Position numbers and translations under genes: made by a program
Notes under the pieces: generated by a model
Seen by the model: only the letters and a program-made list of their open reading frames with translations
Databases searched by the model: none
What the model was told of the DNA's origin: nothing
Shown here: one piece after another, positions 46,401-56,075 of the stretch
Position numbering within the stretch: position 1 is the first letter of the stretch
How the letters are laid out: every line of letters begins with the position of its first letter
NCBI RefSeq assembly: GCF_013761245.1
Contig: NZ_JACDUT010000005.1
Coordinates: 62,001-126,000 of the forward strand
Length of the DNA stretch: 64,000 bases
Source of the DNA: Thermaerobacillus caldiproteolyticus
GTDB lineage: Bacteria > Bacillota > Bacilli > Bacillales > Anoxybacillaceae
Reading direction: 5' to 3'

Positions 46401-47669
46401 TTAAATCAGCGCTTTGATTTCCGTTAAAAAAATCCCGATAATAAAACCGCAAATAGCTCCATTCACCCGAATCCACTGCAGGTCTTTTCCGATTTTATCT
46501 TCCATCATATGAATAAGCGTTTCATCATCTAACTTATCCAGATTCTCTTGTACAAGCTTGCCTATTTTTGAATGATTCTCTTCAACAAGATTTGTGATTT
46601 GCTTTTGTATCCAGTTTTCAATGGTATTGATTTTTGCTTGATCTTCTTTTAAATGGTTCATTAATCGTGTTAAAAAGGGGAGAAGATACATATCCGTAAA
46701 CTTGCTGTCTTGAACAAAGGCCAACACTTTCTGCTGAGTTTTCTGCAAGATTTCAGTTATTTTTTCAGCAGGTTCCCACTCAGCAATAAGATGGTCTTTC
46801 CAATTTTCGATTTCTTTTAACAGGTTCTTATTGTCTTTTATGCTTTGCAACTCCGTACGAACATGTAAAAGCAAAGCCTTCCTGTTCGTATTATCAATCT
46901 GGCGCAAATTGCTTACAACTCTAAGGAGAAGATTTTGTAGTATGCTGCCGAGTTTTTCTTCATTTAACAGAGTCTGAAAAGACTTCAGCGCAAATTGCAG
47001 AAAACCGTCTACCTCTATATTGTCAAGTGCGCGTATTGCTATGTTGCCGAGTTGATTCTTCGTATTACTTTTCTTTATCCATTCCTCTGCCTTGCCAAGA
47101 AGATAATCTAACGCCTTCTCGTCATATTCCCGAATGAGCGCCTGATTGATGGCAGACTGAAGGACCGCGCTCATTTCCATTGAGTGAAAAGCAGACTTTA
47201 TTTCTTTTTCAACAAAAGGGGTAACTTTTTCAAGATTAATCTGGCTGATCATTTGTGTAGCGAGTGACACAGCGCCCTTTTTAATTGGATCAGAATGAAG
47301 CTCTCTCTCAAGGACAGGAAATATTTTCTCTGTAAAATTGATTTGTTTGATTTTATTTCTAATACTTTCTTTTGAAAGCCAGTCATTTTCAAGTGTAGAG
47401 ACAAGTGCTTTTGTCATTCTTTTCCGATTTTTAGGCAAAAGAGCCGTATGGGGGATAGGCAACCCCATTGGATGTCGGAATAAGGCAGTAACGGCGAACC
47501 AGTCAGCTAATCCACCCACAAGCCCTGCCTCAAAGCCTCCTTGTAATAGGTCTCCTAGAAACGATCCTTGAAAATGAAGGGTTGCGACAAAGCCTGTCCC
47601 CATAACGGCAAGCGAAAAACTAGCTAAGCGCTTTGATTTCTTTGATTGTTTTGGCCTTTTAGATATCAT
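46401..47669 (-). CDS. DUF445 family membrane protein (YjiN-like)
   Basis: 422 aa. The N-terminal hydrophobic hairpin carries the family signature (FEAGLVGGLADWFAVTALFRHPMGLPIPHTA); then comes a long helical domain (about 90-395, rich in Leu, Lys and Glu); and a C-terminal membrane helix (GAICGFIIGIFLTEIKALI) anchors it. GAGGAAAG precedes the ATG. DUF445 proteins are envelope-associated and of unknown function. Monocistronic. Confidence 0.88.
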   Translation of the reverse strand: MISKRPKQSKKSKRLASFSLAVMGTGFVATLHFQGSFLGDLLQGGFEAGLVGGLADWFAVTALFRHPMGLPIPHTALLPKNRKRMTKALVSTLENDWLSKESIRNKIKQINFTEKIFPVLERELHSDPIKKGAVSLATQMISQINLEKVTPFVEKEIKSAFHSMEMSAVLQSAINQALIREYDEKALDYLLGKAEEWIKKSNTKNQLGNIAIRALDNIEVDGFLQFALKSFQTLLNEEKLGSILQNLLLRVVSNLRQIDNTNRKALLLHVRTELQSIKDNKNLLKEIENWKDHLIAEWEPAEKITEILQKTQQKVLAFVQDSKFTDMYLLPFLTRLMNHLKEDQAKINTIENWIQKQITNLVEENHSKIGKLVQENLDKLDDETLIHMMEDKIGKDLQWIRVNGAICGFIIGIFLTEIKALI

Positions 47670-47683
47670 GCTTTCCTCATCCT

Positions 47684-47947
47684 TTATGATATAAATTTAC
47701 TATAACCAAATGATTGTGAAATGATACATAAGGGAGTCCGATGGCCAGCTGTCCCCGAAAGAGTACTAAAAATTTCATCAAGCTTCTTATGTACAAGATA
47801 AGGATTATGTTTTGCTGTTTCAATAGGTTGATATGTAATAGTATCTACGAGGAAATGGACAAAGCTAGTTTTTTTCCAATGCAAGATTCTTGAATAAAGT
47901 TTCTTCCCTTTCCTTAAAAGCTTCTTCCTGTTTACAGGTTCAATCAC
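47684..47947 (-). CDS. Uncertain ORF (87 aa)
   Basis: Occupies most of the 47670-48003 gap. The product (MIEPVNRKKLLRKGKKLYSR... YQPIETAKHNPYLVHKKLDEI...) has protein-like composition, but the RBS is poor and no family is recognised. It could be a gene fragment. Confidence 0.3.
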   Translation of the reverse strand: MIEPVNRKKLLRKGKKLYSRILHWKKTSFVHFLVDTITYQPIETAKHNPYLVHKKLDEIFSTLSGTAGHRTPLCIISQSFGYSKFIS

Positions 47948-48003
47948 TCATGAAAACTAATACGGATTCTAAAACTATCTTAAGATTATAACATTTTATT
48001 TTG

Positions 48004-48641
48004 TCATTTACGACTTTCCATATAGTGTTGGTAGATCCAAATAGCTGCAGCTAACCAGAACCCACCTGCTAAATAGCCGCCTAGCACATCGCTCGGATAA
48101 TGTACGCCGAGGTAAATACGGCTTGTGCCAATTATAACAATCATTATTATGCTGATAAGAATTAAAAAACTGCGGCCAATTCGAGTAGAGGTATGGCGCC
48201 ATAGTAAAAATGCAAGTATGCCATATAAAGCGAATGCCTCCATAGAATGCCCACTAGGAAAACTGTATCCACTTTCCTGGATAAGCCGGTGCGCAGTTGG
48301 ACGAGCACGTTCAAATGTAAATTTTAATGCTTGATTAAGAATTGCCGCGCCTATAATAACTGCCAAAAATAATATAAGCTCTGTACGATGATGTAACACT
48401 TTGTACAAAAAAGGAGTACAAGAATAGAGAGAATAATAACGACAGGTATAGATCCAATCGTAGTAAAAAACTTCATAATTATTGTCATTGTAGGTGACTC
48501 AAGCCCTTGAATGAACGATGTAACCGCACTGTCAAATTGTGCAATCTTTTGTTCACCAACTAGGATAGCTACTAAACCAAACCCTATAACCGAAGCTAAA
48601 CTTAAGAAGAATGCCCGTGTAAGCTGTAGTTTTAAATTCAT
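48004..48641 (-). pseudogene. PAP2 superfamily phosphatase interrupted by one frameshift
   Basis: The start at 48641 (MNLKLQLTRAFFL; AAGGAG 10 bases upstream) opens an N-terminal membrane part ending LSILVLLF. The frame then breaks in a T6 tract (about 48408-48413), and a single added T restores LYKVLHHRTELILFLAV. The second part holds all three PAP2 motifs: KFTFERARP, PSGHS, and SRIYLGVHYPSD. The enzyme would be a membrane lipid-phosphate phosphatase (YodM/YwoA-like). Decay, a sequencing error or slippage in the homopolymer are all possible. Confidence 0.8.
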
Positions 48642-48987
48642 ATTGAACTTGCTCCTTATATGCTTATATTGGTTTATTCCCACATACAAAGGATTTTTTA
48701 TATTCAGAAGTTCGTAACTTCACCTAAATATTTAATATTTGTATTACTTCACTTTATTGAATCTAATGGCTATATACCGTACTCCATTCTCTTTGCTGTC
48801 GTTTTTGTTATTTCAATCTCGAGAAGGCGTTTTGCAATATGGAATATGGAATAACATATTGATATCAGCTGAAATTCCGCCAGATGTTATGCTTCGTCCT
48901 TCGTCTACAACATCTACTTTAGGAAATTTATTCTCTAAGCGATCGTAAGAGATCCAATGGGTAGTTGCCCGTTTACTATTTAATAGC
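48642..48987. other. AT-rich intergenic region
   Basis: No gene, RNA or repeat is recognised between the PAP2 gene start and the IS6-type remnant. Confidence 0.4.
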
Positions 48988-49265
48988 TTACCTTAAACCG
49001 AAAATAGCTGAAAAGAAAAAAGTATGCCGGTCGGCATGCAACTTAGACAAATTCGATATCTGAACAATATTGTAGAACAAGATCGCTGTTTCATAAAGAG
49101 ACGGATTTGTTCTATGTTAGGATTGAAATTATTCTTAACATATATCATATGGGGAATTAAAGCGATGGATATGGTCGAAAAAGGATAACTTTTTTACGAG
49201 AGAAGTCTGTCCAAAATCAAGTAGAGTCCATTGATCAATTATTTAAAATTGTAGCAAAATCTTAG
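48988..49265 (+). pseudogene. IS6-family transposase C-terminal remnant
   Basis: Reads AYLKPKIAEKKK, then MQLRQIRYLNNIVEQDRCFI... RRICSMLGLK, GIKAMDMVEKG, and, after a frameshift, SVQNQVESIDQLFKIVAKS before a stop. The block RQIRYLNNIVEQD is diagnostic of IS6/IS240-type transposases. About the first two thirds of the gene are missing. Confidence 0.8.
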
Positions 49266-49319
49266 TGTCGTTAGGAATGAACCTATATGCCTTTTTCAAA
49301 CCTTAATATTTGTATCAGA

Positions 49320-49855
49320 ACTGCAATCATTATAAATCTGAAGAAAATAATATTTCAAATTGTGACGATACAAGTAAAGAAGCTGATCGAAGAATAAGTA
49401 AGACATGGCGCCATGTATTAATCAATAAAGTAGATTTCATTACCGAGGAAGAACGGGGGTGAGTTCAAAAAGAAATAATAGAAATCATCCAAGAGCGAAG
49501 GTATATTTAACCAATTACTCCAGCATTCGATAGAAGCACTCAGCCAGCCAAATCGTTCTTCTGTCGATAGCCATGAAGAATTGCATGTGCATCATCACTT
49601 GCACATGCAAACCAGGGCTTATCAATTTCAAGGTTCAGTAATAAAAGAGGAATTTGATGAATGGTTTGAGTCTACTAACCGTATCAAAGGCTTTCTGCAG
49701 TTTCGAGGCGATGAAGAGCACACTCATTTATTTCAGTATGTCTATCAGTGACGATCAATAAAATTCCCTAAAAACCTCGTATTTATTGGAGAAAACCATA
49801 ATAAAGAAAGAATTAATGCAGCTAGAATAGAATGCCAAAAGAAAAGTCACGACGC
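49320..49855 (+). pseudogene. CobW/YciC-type GTPase metallochaperone remnant
   Basis: Fragments in several frames keep family order: SKTWRHVLINKVDFITEEE (the NKxD GTPase motif), KEIIEIIQERRY, then the CobW C-terminal domain HEELHVHHHLHMQTRAYQFQ, EEFDEWFESTNRIKGFLQFR, THLFQYVYQ and LVFIGENHNKERINAARIE. The His-rich linker is typical of zinc chaperones. Frameshifts and stops, plus a missing N-terminal P-loop, make it a pseudogene. Confidence 0.7.
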
Positions 49856-50074
49856 GAAAACAGAAAATAGTTTGATTTTGCTCTTTATGGTCTTATCCTT
49901 CTTGTGTAGACAGTTGGAAAAAGGGGACATATGTCTTCTTGGTCTTCCCCCTGTCAAGCAGACGATTATAAAAAGACTAAGAATCCAGTATGTTCCAGTA
50001 TTCTTCGGTGCACACTGGTTAGTTTTTTCTGAAAGCATTCATGATTGCAAAAACCAGATATGATGTGCGGTGCT
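49856..50074. other. Region without supported gene
   Basis: Short open frames exist on both strands, but none has a ribosome site or recognisable family. It lies between two decayed genes. Confidence 0.4.
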
Positions 50075-50482
50075 TTATAGAAGCTTTTCCTCTATTTTAA
50101 GATGGGAAAAGAAGGACTCGGTGCAAGTTTCCCTTTCCATGGATGAAGGGCTAAGATTTCCCCTCAATCCGATTATATATGGGTTGGATATATGCTGAAA
50201 CCCTTGATCGGAATGTGGGCTGGCTCCGTGCACAGTTCGATCTTCTGACGTGCCCATCACCGAACGAGATTGAGCCTCTCCAAGCGCAATTTTGCTGTTA
50301 TACAGATCGATAGGTGATAAGAGGGGGCTCAAATGCCACATGCATAACACCTGTGACAAGATTGGTGGGACTTTCGGTTCGAGTGGTTCGGATGTACAAC
50401 GGAGGATTTTGTCTCCTGAAATCGAGAATTTCAAGCGAAAAGCCCAAGTGAAAAAGGGGAAACGGATATTATGTAGCTTCAA
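50075..50482 (-). pseudogene. IS3-family (IS150-like) orfB transposase remnant
   Basis: The minus strand keeps the tail of the integrase core: LSPIDLYNSKIALGEAQSR, SPHSDQGFQHISNPY, SSMERETCTESFFSHLKIEE. The family consensus here is LHSDQGFQYTS...SMSRKGNC.DNA..ESFFSHLKTE. The DNA segment with the DNA-binding and first catalytic residues is missing. Confidence 0.75.
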
Positions 50483-50632
50483 AATATTTCAGAATCATAA
50501 AAAACATTTTACTTGACAAAAATTTCATATTATGTCCGTTGATAAGAATTTATGGGAGTGCTACGTTTAATATGTGAACTGATTTATGGAAATGATTTCT
50601 ATATTTATGAGGCAAAAAGGAGAGGTGAAATC

Positions 50633-51850
50633 ATGACAACCGGAAAGAATACAACATCCGAAACAGAGCGTTATGCAAACCTTATTCCTATGAAAGAGAT
50701 TCAATCCATTCAAGATCGATTGTTTCCTTTTTCAATCTATGACACTCTTCGTAAAACAACGCCAGTAAGATATGATCAAACTCGAGCATGTTGGGATGTA
50801 TTTAGGTACGAGGATGTTCATTACATCTTAAAGAATCCAAAGTTGTTTTCGTCTAATCGTGGGGTTGGCAACAAACAAGGAAATATATTAAAAATGGATC
50901 CGCCCAAACATACAAAAATGAGAAATCTTATTAACAAAGCTTTTACTCCCAAAGCCGTTAACGAGCTCACCCAACGAATTCAGGATGTAACCACCTTCCT
51001 TTTAGATCAAGTAAAGGCAAAAGGAACAATGGATATGATTCATGATTTTGCTGGTCCGCTTCCTGTCATTATTATCGCCGAATTATTAGGAGTCCCTACC
51101 AAAGATAGAGAACTTTTTAAAACCTACTCTGATATTCTTGTTGCAGGAGCTGAGGATGGTTCGGATGAAGCCTTCAAAGTGATGATGAAAAAGCGACAGG
51201 AAGGAACGATGTTTCTAAATGGATATTTTAAAGACATTATTCAGGAGCGACAACGTAGCCCTAAAGATGATTTCATCTCTTTATTATTGGCAGCAGAAAT
51301 TGATGGAGAAAAATTAACAGAAGAAGAGCTGCTGGGCTTCTGTATTTTACTATTAGTCGCAGGAAACGAAACGACAACGAATCTAATTGCTAACGCTGTT
51401 CGTTACATGGTAGAAGATACAGATATACAAGAACAAGTCCGAACAAATCTTTCTTTAGTTCCCAATTTAGTAGAAGAAACTCTTCGTTTCTATCCCCCAG
51501 TCCAAGCAATTGGTCGTATGGCGACGGAAGATGTAGAAATCGGTGGTTATACGATTCGTAAGGGAGCTCAAGTGATTAGCTGGGTAGCGGCAGCAAATCG
51601 GGATGAGCAAAAGTTTGCACAACCTGATCGTTTTATGCTGGAACGCCATCCAAATCCGCATTTATCCTTTGGGTTTGGCATTCATTTCTGTTTAGGTGCT
51701 CCTCTAGCCCGACTAGAAGCAAAAGTTGCCCTTTCTATGTTATTAACGTCCTTTTCTAAGCTAGAACGAGTAGAACATGTTGAACTTGAACCCATTCAAA
51801 GTCCGTTTGTTTTTGGTGTGAAAAGCTTACCTATACGATTAAGTCTCTAA
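50633..51850 (+). CDS. Cytochrome P450 (CYP109/CYP107-like)
   Basis: 405-aa soluble bacterial P450. The I-helix LVAGNETTTNLI activates oxygen, the K-helix E-x-x-R is in EETLRFYPP, and the heme-binding loop FGFGIHFCLG has the axial Cys near residue 353. The N-terminal YDTLRKTTPVRYDQTRACWDVFRYEDV resembles CYP109B1 (YjiB) of B. subtilis. ATG 50633 is chosen for its AAGGAGAGGTG RBS; the longer frame has none. No redox partner gene is adjacent. The substrate is unknown. It sits just beyond an IS graveyard and may be acquired. Confidence 0.93.
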   Translation: MTTGKNTTSETERYANLIPMKEIQSIQDRLFPFSIYDTLRKTTPVRYDQTRACWDVFRYEDVHYILKNPKLFSSNRGVGNKQGNILKMDPPKHTKMRNLINKAFTPKAVNELTQRIQDVTTFLLDQVKAKGTMDMIHDFAGPLPVIIIAELLGVPTKDRELFKTYSDILVAGAEDGSDEAFKVMMKKRQEGTMFLNGYFKDIIQERQRSPKDDFISLLLAAEIDGEKLTEEELLGFCILLLVAGNETTTNLIANAVRYMVEDTDIQEQVRTNLSLVPNLVEETLRFYPPVQAIGRMATEDVEIGGYTIRKGAQVISWVAAANRDEQKFAQPDRFMLERHPNPHLSFGFGIHFCLGAPLARLEAKVALSMLLTSFSKLERVEHVELEPIQSPFVFGVKSLPIRLSL

Positions 51851-51890
51851 TTTTGTTGAACGATTAGGATACTCTTCCATACACAAAATA

Positions 51891-51928
51891 TAGCCACGTC
51901 CTCCCAAGCATGCAGAAAGACGTGGCTA
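51891..51928 (-). terminator. Hairpin between P450 and ampS
   Basis: TAGCCACGTC and GACGTGGCTA separated by 18 bases; the T-rich flank lies on the minus-strand side, fitting termination of ampS. Confidence 0.6.
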
Positions 51929-52023
51929 GCCAGTTCGATAACCTATGAAGCGTACATATTCAGTTTTGTGACCAACTAGTGATCAATAAAGAGTATAAAA
52001 CGGTGTCCCGGCTTATCACTTCA

Positions 52024-53265
52024 TTATTCTAGCTCAAACGCCCAGTTTCCGTTGCGGAAGATCGGTTCACGCTTGCCATCTTTTGTTACGCCGTCGATGT
52101 TGAGTTCAGCAGAGCCAATCATAAAGTCTTCGTGAATGAGGCTATCGTTGACGCCATGCTGGGCCAATTCTTCTTTCGACATCGCGGCTCCGTCTTTGAT
52201 GTTTGTTGGGTATGCTTTGCCTAGTGCTAAGTGACAAGCAGCATTTTCATCAAATAATGTATTGTAAAAAATAAGGTTCGATGCTGAAATCGGCGATTGG
52301 TGCGGAACGAGGGCGACTTCGCCTAAATGGCGCGCTCCTTCATCAGTATCTAACAAATGCTTTAATGTTTCATAACCTTTTTCCGCCGTAAAATCGACTA
52401 CCTTTCCGTCTTTAAACGTAAGGGTGAACCCGTCGATGAGGTTGCCACCATAGTTTAACGGTTTTGTGTTGCGGACGATTCCGTTTACGCCGTCTTTATG
52501 TGGCATCGTAAACACTTCTTCGGTTGGGATATTTGGGTTAAAGCGAACACCGTTTTCGCTCACCGCCGCGCCACCGTGCCAGACGTGATTGTCGACAAGG
52601 TCTACAGTTAAATTCGTTCCGGGTGCCTCATAAATAAGTTGTTTATACTGTTTGCTGTTTAAATATTCAACCATTTTTGCAAGTCGGTCATTATGCTCTT
52701 GCCATGCTTGAATAGGATCTGCCAAGCTAACCCGTGTGACATCAAAAATGACATCCCAAAGCTTGGATATCGCTTGTTCTTCTGTTAAATCTGGGAATAT
52801 CTTTTTCGCCCATGCGGGAGTTGGGACGGAGATAAGCGACCAACAGTTTTTATCGGCCATCAAAGCACTGCGGTAGTTGCTTAGTGCCTGAGAAGCTGTT
52901 TTGGTGAAGTTTGCGATTCGTTTTGGATCGATGTCTTTCAATAAATCAGGATTCGGTGAGTAAATGGTTAAAAAAGCAGCCCCTTCTTCAGCAAGCTGTT
53001 CCATTCCTTTAGCGCGCCACATTGGATATTCCAAAAACGCTTCATCAGGAGCATGTTTGTATTTAATGTATGTAAGGTCCTCATCATTCCATTCGACGTA
53101 TACATGTTTTGCCCCGGCTTCGTATGCTTTTTTTGCGATTTTTCGAACGAGCACGGCAGCGTCAAGTGGTGCGTTGACCACAAGCGTTTGTCCGGATTGA
53201 ACGTTCACACCAATAGAAACGGCAAGCGCAGCATACTTCTCAAGGTTTTGCTCTAATTCATTCAT
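52024..53265 (-). CDS. ampS: M29-family metallo-aminopeptidase AmpS
   Basis: 413-aa cytoplasmic thermophilic-type aminopeptidase (AmpS/aminopeptidase T) with two divalent metals. N-terminal AALAVSIGVNVQSGQTLVV is a family hallmark. Metal-binding and catalytic residues lie in the C-terminal half around NIPTEEVFTMPHKDGVNG, GARHLGEVALVPHQSPIS, and HLALGKAYPTN with HEDFMIGS. AAGGAG precedes the ATG in the reverse strand. Single gene with its own terminator. Confidence 0.93.
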   Translation of the reverse strand: MNELEQNLEKYAALAVSIGVNVQSGQTLVVNAPLDAAVLVRKIAKKAYEAGAKHVYVEWNDEDLTYIKYKHAPDEAFLEYPMWRAKGMEQLAEEGAAFLTIYSPNPDLLKDIDPKRIANFTKTASQALSNYRSALMADKNCWSLISVPTPAWAKKIFPDLTEEQAISKLWDVIFDVTRVSLADPIQAWQEHNDRLAKMVEYLNSKQYKQLIYEAPGTNLTVDLVDNHVWHGGAAVSENGVRFNPNIPTEEVFTMPHKDGVNGIVRNTKPLNYGGNLIDGFTLTFKDGKVVDFTAEKGYETLKHLLDTDEGARHLGEVALVPHQSPISASNLIFYNTLFDENAACHLALGKAYPTNIKDGAAMSKEELAQHGVNDSLIHEDFMIGSAELNIDGVTKDGKREPIFRNGNWAFELE

Positions 53266-53357
53266 CTGTTCTCACTCCTTGTTTTTCAGGATATGTAGAA
53301 TTCTAGTATAATACGAAATAGGTGGAATGTTCAAATTTTTGAAGAGGAAGAGGGCTT

Positions 53358-53798
53358 ATGATCAAATATCAAATGTATAACGGTATGCCTCCGAACGATG
53401 TTGTGAAACAAATCATGGATCTGTATGAAACGATTTTCCAAACATCTTCTGTGACGATTCGCGAAAAAATGAGAAAGGTTGAAAATCTTCTTGTTCTTTT
53501 GGCATTGGACGGGGAAAAAGTAATTGGATTTAAAATGGGATACGAACAAGAAAAAGGGGAATTTTACAGCTGGATTGGCGGTGTGGACAGCGCCTATCGC
53601 CAAATAGGAATCGGCTCGACGTTAATGAAGATGCAGCATGATTGGTTGAAAGAACGTGGTTATCAAGTTGTCACGACAAAGACGAAAAATAAATGGCGGC
53701 ATATGCTCATTTTAAATTTGCGTCACGGGTTTGACATTATTGGCACTTATACAGATGAAAAAGGAGAACCAAAAATCATCTTAAAAAAGCTGTTATAA
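53358..53798 (+). CDS. GNAT-family N-acetyltransferase
   Basis: 146 aa. The acetyl-CoA pyrophosphate loop is IGIGSTLMKMQHDWL (Q/R-x-x-G-x-G/A type: RQIGIGS), following the strand GEFYSWIGGVDSAYR. The C-terminal segment has LNLRHGFDIIGTYTDEKG. AGGAAGAGG precedes the ATG. The substrate is unknown. Divergent from ampS. Confidence 0.85.
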   Translation: MIKYQMYNGMPPNDVVKQIMDLYETIFQTSSVTIREKMRKVENLLVLLALDGEKVIGFKMGYEQEKGEFYSWIGGVDSAYRQIGIGSTLMKMQHDWLKERGYQVVTTKTKNKWRHMLILNLRHGFDIIGTYTDEKGEPKIILKKLL

Positions 53799-54549
53799 CA
53801 AACGCATATTCATGATGTTTAGAAAAATGTGCTGCTGTTTAAACAGTTGTTTGACATGCATGCTGTTTTATCATAGCTATTGTAGACCGAGACAGAAAAT
53901 TTTCAACGGGTCACCGAAGAAGAATCGTTCGTAAAGTATTTGTCTTGTACCGAATGCGTTCATCGTCGTATTTTACGCTAGTCGAAATAAGCGAACGTTG
54001 TCTTCAACGGTCAATGTTCCAGTTTGTGATTACTGGCCTAAACCCGGACAAATCGGAGAGGCAAAGTCGTTTTCACCATCCCGCTTGAACTAAGAAATTG
54101 AACGATTTCAGAACAGCGCGGATACAGACATCGATATAAAATAAAAAGAGAAAGATCGGGAACCATTGTTCCATATTGCTCTGTTTTCGCGTCCATTTCT
54201 TAATCTAGATCTCCAGACGTATCATGTCTTGTTTGTTCGGATCGAGCTGTAAGTCGTGCAGTTTGGCTCGGCTGTTTATCATACCGGTGAGGGCAGGGGG
54301 ATCTGATAACCGGATATGCTTCCTTCTATTTGTTTGCCATGCTCCATACGGTCGACTTCAATCGATTGATTCGTTCGATATATTCACAGCCCTGTATCAT
54401 TCCCATAATGTTTTCACCGCAAAATGCGTCTTCTTATCTTACGAGGAAAGGGATGTACGATTGACAAAGGAAAAATAGGTTTTAATATACAAAATATACA
54501 ATAAAAATATTATGGTAACTTAAAAGATAAAAGGGAAAGGAAAGAACCG
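53799..54549. other. Decayed intergenic region
   Basis: About 750 bp with interrupted open stretches on both strands (for instance GCEYIERINRLKSTVWSMAN and LQLDPNKQDMIRLEI on the minus strand) but no intact gene. It looks like old coding DNA of unknown family. AT-rich promoter-like sequence precedes ypcP. Confidence 0.35.
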
Positions 54550-55425
54550 ATGAAAGGAAATGACCGAGAGTTATTGCTTATCGACGGAATGGCGTTATTA
54601 TTTCGCTCGTTTTATGCCACGGCGATCAACGGTGATTTTATGTTCAATAGCCAGGGAATCCCGACGAACGCTATACATGGATTTGTCAAACACCTAATAG
54701 CAGCTGTTCGCGCAATCGGGCCGACTCATGTCGTATGTTGCTGGGATATGGGAAGCACAACGTTTCGGACGGAAATGTTTCCGCAGTATAAAGCAAATCG
54801 TGGAGAGCCCCCGCTTGAACTCGTGCCGCAGTTTGAGTTGGTTAAAGAAGTTGTTTCTGCTTTTGACATTCCGAACATCGGAGTATTAGGAGCGGAAGCG
54901 GATGATTGTATCGGAACTCTCACAAAGCAATGGGAAACAAAAATGAACATCTCCATTTTGACGGGCGATCAAGATATTTTGCAACTTCTTTCGGAAATGG
55001 TAACCGTATATTTGCTTGGAAAAGGAATCGGAAATTACAATGTTTATACGCTGGAGCGTTTTCAGCAAGAAAAAGGAATTTTACCGCGGCAATTTATCGA
55101 TGTGAAAGCGCTGATGGGGGACGCGAGCGACAATTATCCAGGAGTTCGTGGCATTGGAGAGAAAACAGCACTGAAACTTGTACAACAGTATGGCTCCATT
55201 GAAGGGATTTTAGAAAATATTCATCTGCTGACAGAGTCGCAGCGGCAAAAACTGCGAGAACATTTGGACATGTTACATTTATCAAGGAAACTTGCGAAGA
55301 TTTATTGTGATATTCCAATTGCCTTGCGTTTGGAAGAAGCAAAATGGGAAGCGAACGAAGACAAAGTCCAGCAAATCTTTGACCATTTAGAACTGAAAGG
55401 ATTGGATAAGCTCATCAACGTATAA
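54550..55425 (+). CDS. ypcP: 5'-3' exonuclease YpcP (FEN-like, PolA exonuclease paralogue)
   Basis: 291 aa. Flap endonuclease fold: LLIDGMALLFRSFYA with the first metal aspartate, YKANRGEPP, the acidic cluster GAEADDCIGTL and LTGDQDILQLL, then the helix-hairpin-helix GVRGIGEKTALKLVQQYGS. It equals the N-terminal domain of DNA polymerase I as a stand-alone protein and is expected to remove RNA primers and flaps. GGAAAGGAAAG is upstream, and a clean terminator follows. Confidence 0.93.
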   Translation: MKGNDRELLLIDGMALLFRSFYATAINGDFMFNSQGIPTNAIHGFVKHLIAAVRAIGPTHVVCCWDMGSTTFRTEMFPQYKANRGEPPLELVPQFELVKEVVSAFDIPNIGVLGAEADDCIGTLTKQWETKMNISILTGDQDILQLLSEMVTVYLLGKGIGNYNVYTLERFQQEKGILPRQFIDVKALMGDASDNYPGVRGIGEKTALKLVQQYGSIEGILENIHLLTESQRQKLREHLDMLHLSRKLAKIYCDIPIALRLEEAKWEANEDKVQQIFDHLELKGLDKLINV

Positions 55426-55452
55426 AAGCCAGCCGGAAAAGCTGGCTTTTTC
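55424..55452. terminator. ypcP terminator
   Basis: AAAAGCCAGC, seven-base loop, GCTGGCTTTTT. Confidence 0.9.
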
Positions 55453-55461
55453 TCGCGACGT

Positions 55462-55806
55462 CTATAGGTCCGTTTTTGCCCATACTTGTGCCCATTGTTC
55501 AATTGCTTCAATGACGGACTTGAGCGCTTGTCCTTTTTCTGTTAAAGAGTATTCGATCCGTACAGGTGTCTCGGGATATACTTTCCGTTCGACAATATCT
55601 GCTTCTTCTAACTCTTTTAACCGTTCTGATAGCAATTTGCCGCTGATTGGAATAGATGCCTCAATCTCAGAAAATCGCTTCTTTCCTTCTAATAATTGAC
55701 TAATAATGAGCCCCACCCATCGTTTGCTTAATAATTTCATTGCCGCTTCGAATTTAGGGCAAAGATTTGATGGGGAGCAAGAGGTTCGTTTCTTTTTTTC
55801 ATTCAT
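55462..55806 (-). CDS. HxlR-family transcriptional regulator (YodB/CatR-like)
   Basis: 114-aa winged-helix dimer. LCPKFEAAMKLLSKRWVGLI is the family start, with the conserved Cys (residue 16 here) that senses quinones and diamide in YodB and CatR; a second Cys lies six residues before it (C10). The wing is ERKVYPETPVRIEYSLTEKG. ATG 55806 has AAGGTGAGG directly upstream. It is divergent from a DoxX gene, the same type of gene (catD) that YodB/CatR control in B. subtilis. Regulation of doxX is inferred. Confidence 0.88.
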   Translation of the reverse strand: MNEKKKRTSCSPSNLCPKFEAAMKLLSKRWVGLIISQLLEGKKRFSEIEASIPISGKLLSERLKELEEADIVERKVYPETPVRIEYSLTEKGQALKSVIEAIEQWAQVWAKTDL

Positions 55807-56075
55807 TGACCTCACCTTTGAATATCTATTCATTGAATAGCATTCCATTTATAGTTTAATTTTACGACATAATTTAAAAAAGAAAAAGGTGTGGAGTTTA
55901 AGACCGCCCCAAATATACGAACTAAGGTGAAAGGAGATTAAAAGTTCCAGGGATTTACGAATTTTGTAATAGATTTATTAATAATTTGTGAAATAGTGAA
56001 CAAAATCATTTTGTTTGAGAAAAAACGTGATACGATAAAAGCATAAGGAAGAATAAAAAGAAGGGGAGATGGACA

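Noticed and set aside
49847-50063. Overlapping 63-codon ORFs on both strands
   Set aside because: Neither has a ribosome site or family resemblance; they lie between pseudogenes.
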